From Martinezella lusitana (lineage in GTDB: Bacteria; Pseudomonadota; Alphaproteobacteria; Rhizobiales; Rhizobiaceae): a DNA stretch of 64,000 nucleotides. Made by a program: the position numbers and the translations under genes. The stretch covers positions 310,001 to 374,000 of the forward strand of contig NZ_JAFEVL010000030.1 of the NCBI RefSeq assembly GCF_016901135.1. The letters run 5' to 3'. Under the pieces are notes generated by a model that did no database searches, was not told where the DNA came from, and saw nothing but the letters and a program-made list of their open reading frames with translations. Positions 8,309 through 16,580 of the stretch are shown here, in pieces (positions within the stretch are counted from its first letter, which is position 1; the number at the start of each line of letters is the position of its first letter).

Positions 8309-9244
8309 GTGTTCATGGTTCACAGCTCGCAAGCATTGCCGCCGCTCGATACACTTGAAACCTTTGCACGCGCGGCGCGCCTTGGTTCCTTTTCGGCGGC
8401 TGCCGAAGAAGGCGGCATCACCCATGGCGCCGTCTCAAGACAGATATCGCGGTTGGAGCGCTGGCTCGGTGTACGGCTCTTTGCCCGGCAGCCGCGCGGC
8501 GTAAGTCTCACTCCGGAGGGTATGCGCTTCTTTGCTCGCGCCGAAGAGGCGCTTGCCCTTCTCAGCGACAGCGGCGAGCGCTGGCTTCCCCGGCGCAACA
8601 AGGCGACGGTTCGTCTTTCCCTCACACCCTCCGTCGCGTCGCTATGGCTGTTCTCCCGCCTGCCGAAGCTCGAAGGCAACGACATTCATCTCGAGCTGAT
8701 CCTTGAACATCGTCTGGCGGACTTCGGCGAGGGAACGGATCTCGCGATCCGCTGCGGCAAGGGACCGTGGGCCGGCGTCCGCGCCATGTCCCTCTGGCGT
8801 GAGAGATCCTTTCCGATCGCGGCCCCTTCGCTGGTGGAAAGGCTTGGGCAGAATCGCGATGCGCAATCGCTGCTTACCATGCCGATCCTGCATGATTCGA
8901 ACATCGAGGGCTGGCGGCGCTGGCTCGCTCCGGAGGGCGTCGAATACCTGCCGCGCGGACAGGATCGGCGGTTCGAGGACTACAATCTCGTCATCGATGC
9001 CTGCGTTCAGGGCGTGGGCATTGCATTGGCACGACCGCCGCTATCGGATGCGGCAATTGAAAGCGGCAGGCTGGTGCCGGTTTCCGACAGGGCGATAGAC
9101 TACCACGTCTCGTTTCACCTGATCCGGCCCGATGGCGCCTTGAGTGGCCCCGCAACAGAACTTGCAAAGCGCCTCCTCGACGAAGCGGGCCATGACGAGG
9201 CGACGATCGCAGCCTTCACTGCACCGACGCGGGCACGCGCATAG
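8309..9244 (+). CDS. LysR-family transcriptional regulator (GcvA-like)
   Basis: A 311-residue LysR protein. The DNA-binding helix-turn-helix lies near residues 15-70 (FARAARLGSFSAAAEEGGITHGAVSRQI), with a GcvA/AmpR-like LFARQPRGVSLTPEG wing. The effector-binding domain follows. The first codon could be GTG 8309 or ATG 8315; neither has a strong Shine-Dalgarno sequence. It is divergently arranged with the EamA transporter and is its probable regulator. Confidence 0.92.
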   Translation: MFMVHSSQALPPLDTLETFARAARLGSFSAAAEEGGITHGAVSRQISRLERWLGVRLFARQPRGVSLTPEGMRFFARAEEALALLSDSGERWLPRRNKATVRLSLTPSVASLWLFSRLPKLEGNDIHLELILEHRLADFGEGTDLAIRCGKGPWAGVRAMSLWRERSFPIAAPSLVERLGQNRDAQSLLTMPILHDSNIEGWRRWLAPEGVEYLPRGQDRRFEDYNLVIDACVQGVGIALARPPLSDAAIESGRLVPVSDRAIDYHVSFHLIRPDGALSGPATELAKRLLDEAGHDEATIAAFTAPTRARA

Positions 9245-9357
9245 GCGGGCCGAAGACCTTCGGCGCATCGAGGCATTGTCTCTCCTGAAGCCACACTATT
9301 CCGGTCTGGTGTAGCAAGTGCCGCTAACGGCAACACCCGGCCGGCAGCAGGCCTTTG

Positions 9358-9432
9358 TCAGCCGGTCGATGCGTCGAAAGCACGCTTGTATGCGGGCCGC
9401 GCTTCGATGTTCGGATGGATGCCGGCTGGACA
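9358..9432 (-). pseudogene. Possible glutathione S-transferase C-terminal remnant
   Basis: On the minus strand a short open stretch ends at the stop 9358-9360 and reads HPNIEARPAYKRAFDASTG. This closely resembles the extreme C-terminus of GST-family proteins, where an ARPAY(Q/K)RA motif is common. A stop lies immediately upstream of ATG-TGT in the same frame, and no GST fold precedes it, so at most a fragment survives. It may be a decayed gene end, or chance similarity. The rest of 9245-9515 shows no gene. Confidence 0.3.
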
Positions 9433-9515
9433 CATTCAGGTTTCCGGAATAGCGTCCAAAGGCGCGACCTGCCAAAAAAATGCCTGAGCCAGCGTGGATC
9501 GCGCAAGGCACAGAT

Positions 9516-11714
9516 ATGGAGCGACGGCTTACCGCGATCTTGGCCGCTGACGTAGTCGGTTACAGCAGCCTCATGGGGAATGAGGAGGTCGGCACGCTGG
9601 AACGGCTGAAGATCTGCCGCCGCGAGCTGTTTGACCCTGCCGTGACGGAGTTTCGAGGCCGTATCATCAAACTCATGGGAGACGGTGCGCTGGTGGAGTT
9701 TGCCAGCGTGGTCGATGCAGTCCAGTGCGCCGTAGCGATCCAACGAAGGATGGCCGAGCACGATCCGGCTATCCCGGAAGTGCGGAAGATTCGCTTCCGC
9801 ATCGGCGTGAACCTGGGCGACGTGATTGTCGAGGACGACGATCTTTACGGCGACGGCGTCAATGTTGCCGCGCGGCTGGAGGGCTTGGCTGAGCCTGGCG
9901 GCATTTGCATATCGGGCACCGCTTTTGATCACGTCTTACACAAGGCTGACGTCGGCTTCACAAATCTTGGCGAGCAGCGGCTTAAGAATATTCCAGACCC
10001 GGTTCGGGTCTACCGCGTTCACCTCGATTCCAGCAAGGCGGGAGAAGTTTCCGCAAGGCCCCGTCGGCCGATTGCCCGCACCGCGGTCCTGTCGGCGCTT
10101 GGGATTGCAGCGCTGCTGATTGTTCTGTTCGCTTTTGCATCGCAGTTTTATTGGCGTAGCCCCGCAGCGCCACAGCGGACCTCGATCGCGATCCTGCCAT
10201 TTGCCAATCTCAGCGGCGATCCAAAGGAGGACTATGTCTCCGATGGCATCACGGAAGATCTGATCACCGACCTCGCCAAACTTTCCGGCGTGGATGTCAT
10301 CGCCCGCGATTCCGTCTTCGCTTATAAGGGCAAGCCTGTTGTCCTCGCAGACGCAGCGCGCGCACTCAGCGTGCGCTACCTGGTCGAAGGCAGCGTTCGG
10401 CGGGTCGGCGAACAGCTCCGCATCAATGTGCAGCTCGTCGACGTGACGAATGGCAAGAACGTCTGGGCCGACCGCTTTGACCGCAGCGCGGCGGATCTAT
10501 TCGCCATTCAGGACGACCTGCGGCGAGAGCTTGTAAGCGCGCTCGGCATAGAGCCTTCGGCTACGGAAGCCAAGCGACTGTCGCGGGTGCCGACGGCAAA
10601 TCTTGAGGCCTACGACAACTTTCTGCGAGGCGAGCAGGCAGCGCGCAGCGGCAAGCGCGACGGGCTGCAACAGGCGCTCGCATTTTATGACAAGGCGGAG
10701 GAGCTGGACCCCTCCTTCGCCGAGGCCTTTGCTTTTGACGCGCGCACGACCGTCAATGTCTGGCGCGCGAGCTTCAACGACATAATCCAGAGCGCCCTTG
10801 CGAGGAAGAGAGCCTATGAGAAGGCAAGCGTTGCCTTGAAACTCGATCCGGACCTCTCATCGCCCTACGCCATTCTCGGCATCATGCAAGTCGTGGATCG
10901 CCGTTACGAGGAAGCGATTGCCTCTGCGGAGCGCGCCGTTGCGCTCAGTCCGGGAGATGCGGCGGCACAGATCGCACTGGGTTACGTTCAGCTGTTCGCA
11001 AGCAACCACGTCGAGGCGAGCGCGGCCGTGGAATCGGCGCTGAGGCTCGACCCCAATCTCTCCGCCATCGACCGGGAAATTGCCGGCCTTGTCTTTCTCC
11101 TGAAGGGTGACAGCGCCAGAGCCGTCGAAACCCTCGAACGCGTTCGTGACGACGCACCTGAAGTCAGCGAATTCAGGATAGTGCTCGCTGCGGCTTACGC
11201 GCGCGCCAATCGCCTGCCAGAGGCGCGAGCAGCGGTTGCCGACGGCTTACAGCTGCTAGCCGGATCTGAATCGTTCAACGAACGGTCTTTGGCTGCATGG
11301 CGGATCGGCTATGCCCACTTTCGCAACCCCCAGGATTTGGCACTCATCATAGACGCCCTGCGCCAGGCCGGCTTACCCGAGTGGCCGTTTGGGTTCACTG
11401 CGGACGAAAAGGACCGGGTGAATGGCACAGCGCTCGCTTCCCTCATTTTCGGCCACACGTTGCAAGGCCAACTCGAACCTGGCGGTCAACCGGCAATCCT
11501 ACAGATCGGAGAGGATGGCAACGCGGGATTTCGCTCCATGACACGAATGTATACAGCCAAGCTCTATGTCGATCGGAACCTCCTGTGCGAGCAGAGCGAG
11601 AACATGTTTGGGCGGCCCGATTGCGGCCCCGTTTACCTCAGCGACGACGGGACGGGCAAATTCTATACCTATATCAATTCGGCCAAGGTGTTCCATTTCA
11701 CTGCGGCGGACTAA
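9516..11714 (+). CDS. Membrane-anchored class III adenylate cyclase with TPR repeats
   Basis: A 732-residue protein from the ATG at 9516 (AAGG 7 nt upstream); an ATG at 9480 in the same frame lacks a ribosome site. The order is a cytoplasmic cyclase homology domain (1-165), one transmembrane helix (about 190-212), a TolB-N-like domain opening with TSIAILPFANLSGDPKEDY, and TPR-like helical repeats (about 370-640). Metal aspartates are Asp12 (LAADVVGYS) and Asp56 (KLMGDG). The transition-state residues Asn116 and Arg120 are in GDGVNVAARLE. Catalysis is therefore likely, making cAMP from ATP. This architecture occurs in many copies in rhizobia. The periplasmic TolB/TPR part probably senses a protein or envelope signal. 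Confidence 0.88.
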   Translation: MERRLTAILAADVVGYSSLMGNEEVGTLERLKICRRELFDPAVTEFRGRIIKLMGDGALVEFASVVDAVQCAVAIQRRMAEHDPAIPEVRKIRFRIGVNLGDVIVEDDDLYGDGVNVAARLEGLAEPGGICISGTAFDHVLHKADVGFTNLGEQRLKNIPDPVRVYRVHLDSSKAGEVSARPRRPIARTAVLSALGIAALLIVLFAFASQFYWRSPAAPQRTSIAILPFANLSGDPKEDYVSDGITEDLITDLAKLSGVDVIARDSVFAYKGKPVVLADAARALSVRYLVEGSVRRVGEQLRINVQLVDVTNGKNVWADRFDRSAADLFAIQDDLRRELVSALGIEPSATEAKRLSRVPTANLEAYDNFLRGEQAARSGKRDGLQQALAFYDKAEELDPSFAEAFAFDARTTVNVWRASFNDIIQSALARKRAYEKASVALKLDPDLSSPYAILGIMQVVDRRYEEAIASAERAVALSPGDAAAQIALGYVQLFASNHVEASAAVESALRLDPNLSAIDREIAGLVFLLKGDSARAVETLERVRDDAPEVSEFRIVLAAAYARANRLPEARAAVADGLQLLAGSESFNERSLAAWRIGYAHFRNPQDLALIIDALRQAGLPEWPFGFTADEKDRVNGTALASLIFGHTLQGQLEPGGQPAILQIGEDGNAGFRSMTRMYTAKLYVDRNLLCEQSENMFGRPDCGPVYLSDDGTGKFYTYINSAKVFHFTAAD

Positions 11715-11727
11715 CCCAGCCTGCGCC

Positions 11728-12243
11728 TCAGCGATAATTATCCTGCGCCAGCTCAGCCTGCTTTTTCGGCCAGTTCGCGTCGGCCTTCGGCGCTACGGCG
11801 CTGATATCAGCGGCAAAATCCTGAGTGTGCACCTTGTCGTAGGTAATATAGAGTTTGCCGTCGACGATTGTGAAAGCCTCCGGATCGATATTGACGGTGA
11901 CCGATCCGGAACCGGCGACCTCTGCAGCGCAATAGCCGCCATATTGCGGGGCATATTTCGCTGGATTTTTCTTGAACAGTTCGCGGTGCTCCTCGCTGGC
12001 AAAGTACCAGGGCGTCCCCAGCCAGTTATAGGAATATTTTTCCGACCCTTTGACTGCCCGATTATCCAGGAAGTAGGCGACCGTGTCGTAGCCGCCAATG
12101 GCAACGCCGCCAAAATAGCCCGTATTCACCCTGCCGTCGGCAAATGCGGGCACCGCCCAAGTCAGCATGACGGCGAGACAAGCCGCTATCTCAATAAAGT
12201 GCATAGGCTTTGCGTCTTTGCGGCGCGAGACCATTTTGACCAT
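11728..12243 (-). CDS. YHS domain-containing secreted protein
   Basis: A 171-residue protein with an N-terminal signal peptide (hydrophobic IEIAACLAVMLTWAVPAFA, cleavage after AFA). It has a YHS-type core, GGYDTVAYF followed by YNWLGTPWYFASEEHRELF and KYAPQYGGYCA. YHS domains are small metal-associated modules; this secreted form is common in proteobacteria and has no settled function. GGAGGACGATC directly precedes the ATG at 12243. It converges on the adenylate cyclase gene (13 nt between stops). The ankyrin gene lies 13 nt upstream on the same strand, so the two are likely cotranscribed. Confidence 0.85.
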   Translation of the reverse strand: MVKMVSRRKDAKPMHFIEIAACLAVMLTWAVPAFADGRVNTGYFGGVAIGGYDTVAYFLDNRAVKGSEKYSYNWLGTPWYFASEEHRELFKKNPAKYAPQYGGYCAAEVAGSGSVTVNIDPEAFTIVDGKLYITYDKVHTQDFAADISAVAPKADANWPKKQAELAQDNYR

Positions 12244-12256
12244 GATCGTCCTCCAA

Positions 12257-12880
12257 TCAGTCGCTCAAGCACTTCTGATACCAATCTTCACTACCGAGAA
12301 TATTTACCGGCGGGCATATGACTCCATGTTGCTTGTAAAGGTGAACGATATCCTTGTTCCCTTTCCAGAGAGCACGCGTGATCGGCAAGTAACCATGAAT
12401 TTCAGGGTGCCTGGGGTCAGCGCCCTCAACGATCAACAACTCGGCAACATCGGCATGATCTTGCTCGCCCGCCACCATCAGAGGCGTGACGCCCGCCTTG
12501 TTGTCTGCATCGTCAAGCGGAGCGCCTTTTGCGAGAAGTTGTCGTGCTATCGTGGCGCTGCCGGCATAGGCCGCCGCGTGCAACGGCGTGAAGCCGCCGG
12601 AGTTGCGCGCAGTTACATCAGCCCCCTTACTCAGCAGCAATTCAACGATAGAAGGTTGGCTGTCCAAGGCAGCAGCGATAAGCGGCGTCGCCTGATCAGC
12701 AGCTCGGCCATCGACATCGGCGCCGCCAGCCAGCGCCTGCTCTACAGAATGCGTGTCGCCAGAGGCTACCGCATCGAACAACGACTGCCCTGATGCGGCC
12801 GTGGTCGCCATAGCCAATCCAGCAATTGGTAACGCCAGAAGCCATTGCATTTCCACCAATAGCATATTCCGGGATTTCAT
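12257..12880 (-). CDS. Secreted ankyrin-repeat protein
   Basis: About 207 residues from the ATG at 12880. A start 30 nt further in, at the M of MQWLLALP, has a better ribosome site (GGTGGA). A signal peptide (MQWLLALPIAGLAMATTAASG) is followed by four to five ankyrin repeats. These are recognisable by DQATPLIAAALD, GGFTPLHAAAYAG, AGVTPLMVAGEQ and GYLPITRAL, spaced about 33 residues apart. The short tail has two cysteines. A periplasmic protein-interaction role is expected. It is upstream of and probably cotranscribed with the YHS protein, so the two may work together. Confidence 0.85.
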   Translation of the reverse strand: MKSRNMLLVEMQWLLALPIAGLAMATTAASGQSLFDAVASGDTHSVEQALAGGADVDGRAADQATPLIAAALDSQPSIVELLLSKGADVTARNSGGFTPLHAAAYAGSATIARQLLAKGAPLDDADNKAGVTPLMVAGEQDHADVAELLIVEGADPRHPEIHGYLPITRALWKGNKDIVHLYKQHGVICPPVNILGSEDWYQKCLSD

Positions 12881-13058
12881 GCCAGCTGGACTGGCCCACA
12901 GCGGCACCTTGGACATCATGAGCAAACCACGACTGGACGCGCACGGCGCCGGTGAAAACGACATGGGCGACGTGCAAAGACAACAATGCAAAAATCGAAC
13001 ATCAAGCCCGCGCTCCATTCGGGTGGAACGCGGCGGCATTGTGACTGTTCGAATGCAT

Positions 13059-13823
13059 TCAACCCGTCATGTACTGGATGTTGCAGCGGCCGTGGACGGA
13101 GGATTTCTGGACATGGGCGCGCACGCCGAAGACCCGGCCGATCAGTTCCTCCGTCAGAACATCTTCGGGAGCTCCGGCCGCAACCACCTCGCCTTCCTGC
13201 AGCACGGCCAGGCTGTCACAGAACATGGCCGCCAGATTGAGATCGTGCATAGCAATGATGCAGGTAACGTCGAGCTTCGAGACCAGTCCCAAAATGTCGA
13301 GCTGATGCTGGATATCGAGATGGTTCGTCGGCTCGTCCAGAAGCAGTTCGCTCGGGGTCTGTGCAAGGGCTCTGGCGATATGGACGCGCTGGCGCTCGCC
13401 ACCCGACAAGGTCTGCCAGAGCTGCGCCGCCCTGCCCTGCATGCCGACGCGCCCAAGCGCATCGAGGACGGCCGCATCGTCACGAGCACTCCAGGCTGAC
13501 AATGGGCCACGATGCGGCGTCCGACCAAGCCGAACCACGTCCATCACGGTCACCTGCGTCTCCGTCGTCGCCTGCTGCTCGACCAGCGCGATCCGGCGGG
13601 CAATATCGCCGCGCGGGATGGACGCGATATCGCTGCCGCCGAGCCGGATGATGCCGCTGCGCACTTTCCTCAACCGGCAGATCAGCCGCAGAAGGCTGGA
13701 CTTGCCGGAACCGTTCGGTCCGAGAAGACCGAGGACCTTTCCTTTTTCCACCGTCAGGCTGATGCCATTGACGATCAGCGTATTGCCGGCGGCGAAGGTC
13801 ACCTTGTCGACCGCGATGCTCAT
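13059..13823 (-). CDS. ABC importer ATP-binding protein, BtuD/FecE type
   Basis: A 254-residue ATPase with all motifs: Walker A GPNGSGKSS (35-43), signature LSGGERQRVHIARAL, Walker B ELLLDEPTNHLD and the switch histidine in IIAMHDLN. It belongs to the siderophore/B12/haem subgroup that pairs with FecCD-like permeases. It overlaps the permease gene by ATGA and is the last gene of the three-gene operon. The operon lies downstream of a cobalamin riboswitch, so B12, a corrinoid precursor or a cobalt chelate is the likely cargo. Confidence 0.92.
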   Translation of the reverse strand: MSIAVDKVTFAAGNTLIVNGISLTVEKGKVLGLLGPNGSGKSSLLRLICRLRKVRSGIIRLGGSDIASIPRGDIARRIALVEQQATTETQVTVMDVVRLGRTPHRGPLSAWSARDDAAVLDALGRVGMQGRAAQLWQTLSGGERQRVHIARALAQTPSELLLDEPTNHLDIQHQLDILGLVSKLDVTCIIAMHDLNLAAMFCDSLAVLQEGEVVAAGAPEDVLTEELIGRVFGVRAHVQKSSVHGRCNIQYMTG

Positions 13824-14857
13824 GCCGTCCTCCGGGCGCGATAAAGAATGATTGCGAAGGCCGGGGCGCCGAACAAGGCGGTGACCACACCGATCGGCAG
13901 GATTTGCTGGGGGATGATGATCCTCGAGATGATATCGGCGCCGACCATGAAGATCGCGCCGGCAAGCGCGGCCGCCGGCAGTAGCCGATCATGACTGGGA
14001 CCAACCAGAAAACGGGCCGCATGCGGGATGACGAGACCGACGAAGCCGATCGAGCCGACGATGCTGACGACCGCAGCCGTCATGAGCGCCGTCGTCCCGA
14101 GAAGGACGATCTGCGAACGCCGCACCGCGATTCCAAGCGAGGCCGCAGCATCGGTACCGAAGACGAAGGCGTCCAGAACCCGGACATGTCCCATGCAAAC
14201 CGCAAAGCCGATAATGGCAACCGGCCCCGAAAGATAGACATCCGGCCAGCGCACGCCGCTCAAGGAGCCGAGCAGCCAGAACATGACACCTCTTGCCTGC
14301 TCGGCATTCGCTGACGTGGTGACGATATAGGAGGTGAGCGCATTGAAAAGCTGCGAGCCGGCGACGCCGCACAGGATGATCCGCTCGCTTGTGCCGCCGA
14401 CGCCTGCGGCCAGCAGGCCGACAAACAGGAAGGCTGCGACCGCGCCGAGGAAGGCCCCGCCCGAAAGACCCAGGATTCCGTAGCCGAAACCAAGGATCAT
14501 GATGCAGACCGCGCCGGTCGAGGCGCCTGCGGAGATACCTAGCACATAGGGCTCCGCGAGCGGATTGCGCAGCATGGCCTGCAGGATCACACCGCTCAGC
14601 GCCAGGGATGCGCCGGCGCTGGCGGCCACAAGCGCCCGGCTCAGCCTGTAGTCCCAGACGATACCCTGATGGATCCGGCTCAACTCGAAATCCGTCCCCA
14701 GCAGCCGGTTCGCAACAGCCTTGGCTGTGGTGGCCAGCGGAATGGAAATCTCGCCGATCGACACGGCAAGGCTGATCATGAGCGCCAGAAACACGATTGC
14801 GGCGATGGTGAGCGCCAATAGCGCCCACCACTCCTGCCGTCTTGCGATCCCGCGCAT
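13820..14857 (-). CDS. ABC importer permease, BtuC/FecCD family
   Basis: A 345-residue membrane protein with about ten helices. It carries the FecCD hallmarks LALSGVILQAMLRNPLAEPYVLGISAGAS (shown in shorter form by LGISAGAS), GFVGLVIPHAARFLVG and ILPIGVVTALFGAPAF. It starts immediately after the binding-protein stop with no spacer and ends overlapping the ATPase gene. This coupling is typical of importers assembled as a BtuC2D2F complex. Confidence 0.93.
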   Translation of the reverse strand: MRGIARRQEWWALLALTIAAIVFLALMISLAVSIGEISIPLATTAKAVANRLLGTDFELSRIHQGIVWDYRLSRALVAASAGASLALSGVILQAMLRNPLAEPYVLGISAGASTGAVCIMILGFGYGILGLSGGAFLGAVAAFLFVGLLAAGVGGTSERIILCGVAGSQLFNALTSYIVTTSANAEQARGVMFWLLGSLSGVRWPDVYLSGPVAIIGFAVCMGHVRVLDAFVFGTDAAASLGIAVRRSQIVLLGTTALMTAAVVSIVGSIGFVGLVIPHAARFLVGPSHDRLLPAAALAGAIFMVGADIISRIIIPQQILPIGVVTALFGAPAFAIILYRARRTA

Positions 14858-15874
14858 TTACTGCGCCAGGCCGAAGGACTTGATGCCCTTGGCCAGGGTC
14901 TCGATGCCCTCGATGGTCCGGATGGTGGGGTTCATCGACTGCGCGTTCATCATCACGAAGTGCTTGCTCTTGACCGCATCGAGCTGGCTCGTGACCGGAT
15001 CCTTTTCGAGGAAGTCGAGCTTGACGTTGGGATCGTCAGCCGCATAGCGCCGGCGATCCATCGTCGCGATGACGACCACGGCCGGATTGGCCTGGGCGAT
15101 CGTCTCCCATCCCACAAGCGGCCATTCCTCCTCCGTCGTCACGACGTTCCTGGCGCCGAGTGTCTTGAGGATATAGGCCGGCGCGCTGTTCTTGCCGGCG
15201 ATGAAGGCGTCGCCGTTGACTTCCTTGCTCGAGAACCAGAACACGATCGGCAGGTTCTTGGCTTGGGCGCCGGCAATCGACGCCACGGCGTCCGCCTGAC
15301 GCTTCTTGAGGTCGGCGATCAGCGCATCGCCGCGATCCCTGACGTCGAAAATCTGCGCGAGCTCATCGATCTCCTGATAGATCAGGTCCATCGTGAAAAG
15401 CTCCTTGCGCACGCCGTCGCCGCCGGCGGCATTGACTTTGGCAACGCAGTCGGTCGGCGCGATGTAGGTGTTGATGCCGAGCTCGGAAAACTGCTCGCGC
15501 TTGCCGACCGAACCCTGCGGGCCGACATGCCATTCGAATTCGGCGGCAACGAGGTCCGGCTCCTTGCCGACGACCGCTTCGAAACTCGGATCATTGTCGG
15601 CAAGACGCGGGATCTTGCTGTTGGCTTCGGCATATTGGGGCAGAACCGGCCCGACCCAGACGGCCGTTCCGGCGATCTTGTCGGCAAGGCCAAGCGACAA
15701 CAGGATCTCGGTCATACCCTGACCGATGGATACAATCTTGGCTGGAGCCTTTTGGAAAGTGACCTGCTGGCCGCAATTGTTGACGGTGAGGGGATACTGG
15801 GTCGCTGCAAAACCGGGAACCGCGAAGCCGGCAAGGCCAAGCGCAAATGTAATGGTCGTCAGAAAATGGCGCAT
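14858..15874 (-). CDS. Periplasmic binding protein of B12/Fe-siderophore ABC importer
   Basis: About 338 residues from the ATG at 15874 (an in-frame TTG at 15886 is possible). The signal peptide is MRHFLTTITFALGLAGFAVPGFA. The mature part has the two-lobed class III fold: KIVSIGQGMTEILLSLGLADKIAG in the first lobe, a long connecting helix, and ARNVVTTEEEWPLVGWETIAQ in the second. It is the first gene of the operon and lies directly downstream of the cobalamin riboswitch. The protein is closer to generic iron-complex binding proteins than to E. coli BtuF, so the cargo is assigned from the riboswitch, not from the protein. Confidence 0.88.
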   Translation of the reverse strand: MRHFLTTITFALGLAGFAVPGFAATQYPLTVNNCGQQVTFQKAPAKIVSIGQGMTEILLSLGLADKIAGTAVWVGPVLPQYAEANSKIPRLADNDPSFEAVVGKEPDLVAAEFEWHVGPQGSVGKREQFSELGINTYIAPTDCVAKVNAAGGDGVRKELFTMDLIYQEIDELAQIFDVRDRGDALIADLKKRQADAVASIAGAQAKNLPIVFWFSSKEVNGDAFIAGKNSAPAYILKTLGARNVVTTEEEWPLVGWETIAQANPAVVVIATMDRRRYAADDPNVKLDFLEKDPVTSQLDAVKSKHFVMMNAQSMNPTIRTIEGIETLAKGIKSFGLAQ

Positions 15875-16019
15875 GAAAGATCTCAATAGGGATGAAAAAA
15901 CTGAGTGACGTCAGCGCGACCGCGCTCAGGCACACCGCAGCCGGTTGCGGAAATCCCAATCAAGACCGAAGAGTGCCGGATAGTGTCGAAGGCTCGGGTC
16001 AATCATTCTCTGTCCCTTT

Positions 16020-16037
16020 CCGGGCATCCCCGCCCGG
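16020..16037 (-). other. Hairpin between riboswitch and first gene
   Basis: CCGGGC, 6-nt loop, GCCCGG: a perfect 6-bp GC stem just downstream of the cobalamin aptamer on the minus strand. No T-run follows, so it is not a clear intrinsic terminator. It may be part of the expression platform. Confidence 0.4.
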
Positions 16038-16052
16038 CTGATTGGATCGTGA

Positions 16053-16250
16053 TTGACGGCAGGTCTCCTGGCTCGCGGATGTCTGACAATCATCTGCCTT
16101 CCCGCGCCGTTTCCGCGCAGTGGCATGGTCCGAAGACCCTGGGAGATGACCAGCAAGCTGGTCACTCCGGGATGACCGGCAATCCGCTTACAGTTGCGGG
16201 GGCAGCCACGGTCTAGGTCCCCTTTGGGTCGCCCTCACCGTGTTCCCTAT
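16053..16250 (-). ncRNA. Cobalamin (AdoCbl) riboswitch
   Basis: Read on the minus strand, the conserved blocks occur in order: AGGGAA and GGTG near 16250-16235, CCCGCAACTGTAAGCGG near 16202-16184, ATGCCACTG (B12 box region) near 16127-16118, CGGGAAGGC near 16105-16094, and GAGCCAGGAGACCTGCC near 16075-16057. These are the canonical cobalamin aptamer elements, including the CCACTG core. The aptamer ends about 180 nt upstream of the binding-protein gene. When B12 is bound it should reduce expression of the three-gene importer. Confidence 0.95.
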
Positions 16251-16314
16251 TATTCCCCGTAGAGTCTTCCTTGGGGAACCGTCGCCCCCAGTTATGTCGG
16301 ACAACCGCTCGCCG

Positions 16315-16461
16315 TCAAGAACATCCATCGATAAAAGCCGCGTTGAAGCAGCTCTCGACAAGCCGCACCATGTTTCTTCTCTTCTCCGCCTCGGCGACGA
16401 GTTCCTCGACATTGAAGAATAGGCCCGTCTCGTTGTATGAGAGTGGAATGGGTGTGGTCAC
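16315..16461 (-). CDS. Small hypothetical ORF upstream of the riboswitch
   Basis: A 48-codon frame opening with GTG at 16461. The residue composition looks protein-like, with an amphipathic middle (FNVEELVAEAEKRRNMVRLVE) and a cysteine-containing end (FIDGCS). It lies on the same strand as, and upstream of, the cobalamin riboswitch. No convincing ribosome site precedes it and I recognise no family. It may be a small gene, the end of a decayed gene, or chance. Confidence 0.25.
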   Translation of the reverse strand: MTTPIPLSYNETGLFFNVEELVAEAEKRRNMVRLVESCFNAAFIDGCS

Positions 16462-16580
16462 ATCAGGCGAAGTTCATTTCTCGATCTGCATAATAGAATT
16501 CATATCTAAAATGCCCTGCGGGCCAATACATCGGCGCTATCACTGCTCACCAGATGGCATGAGCTAAAACAAAATGATGG

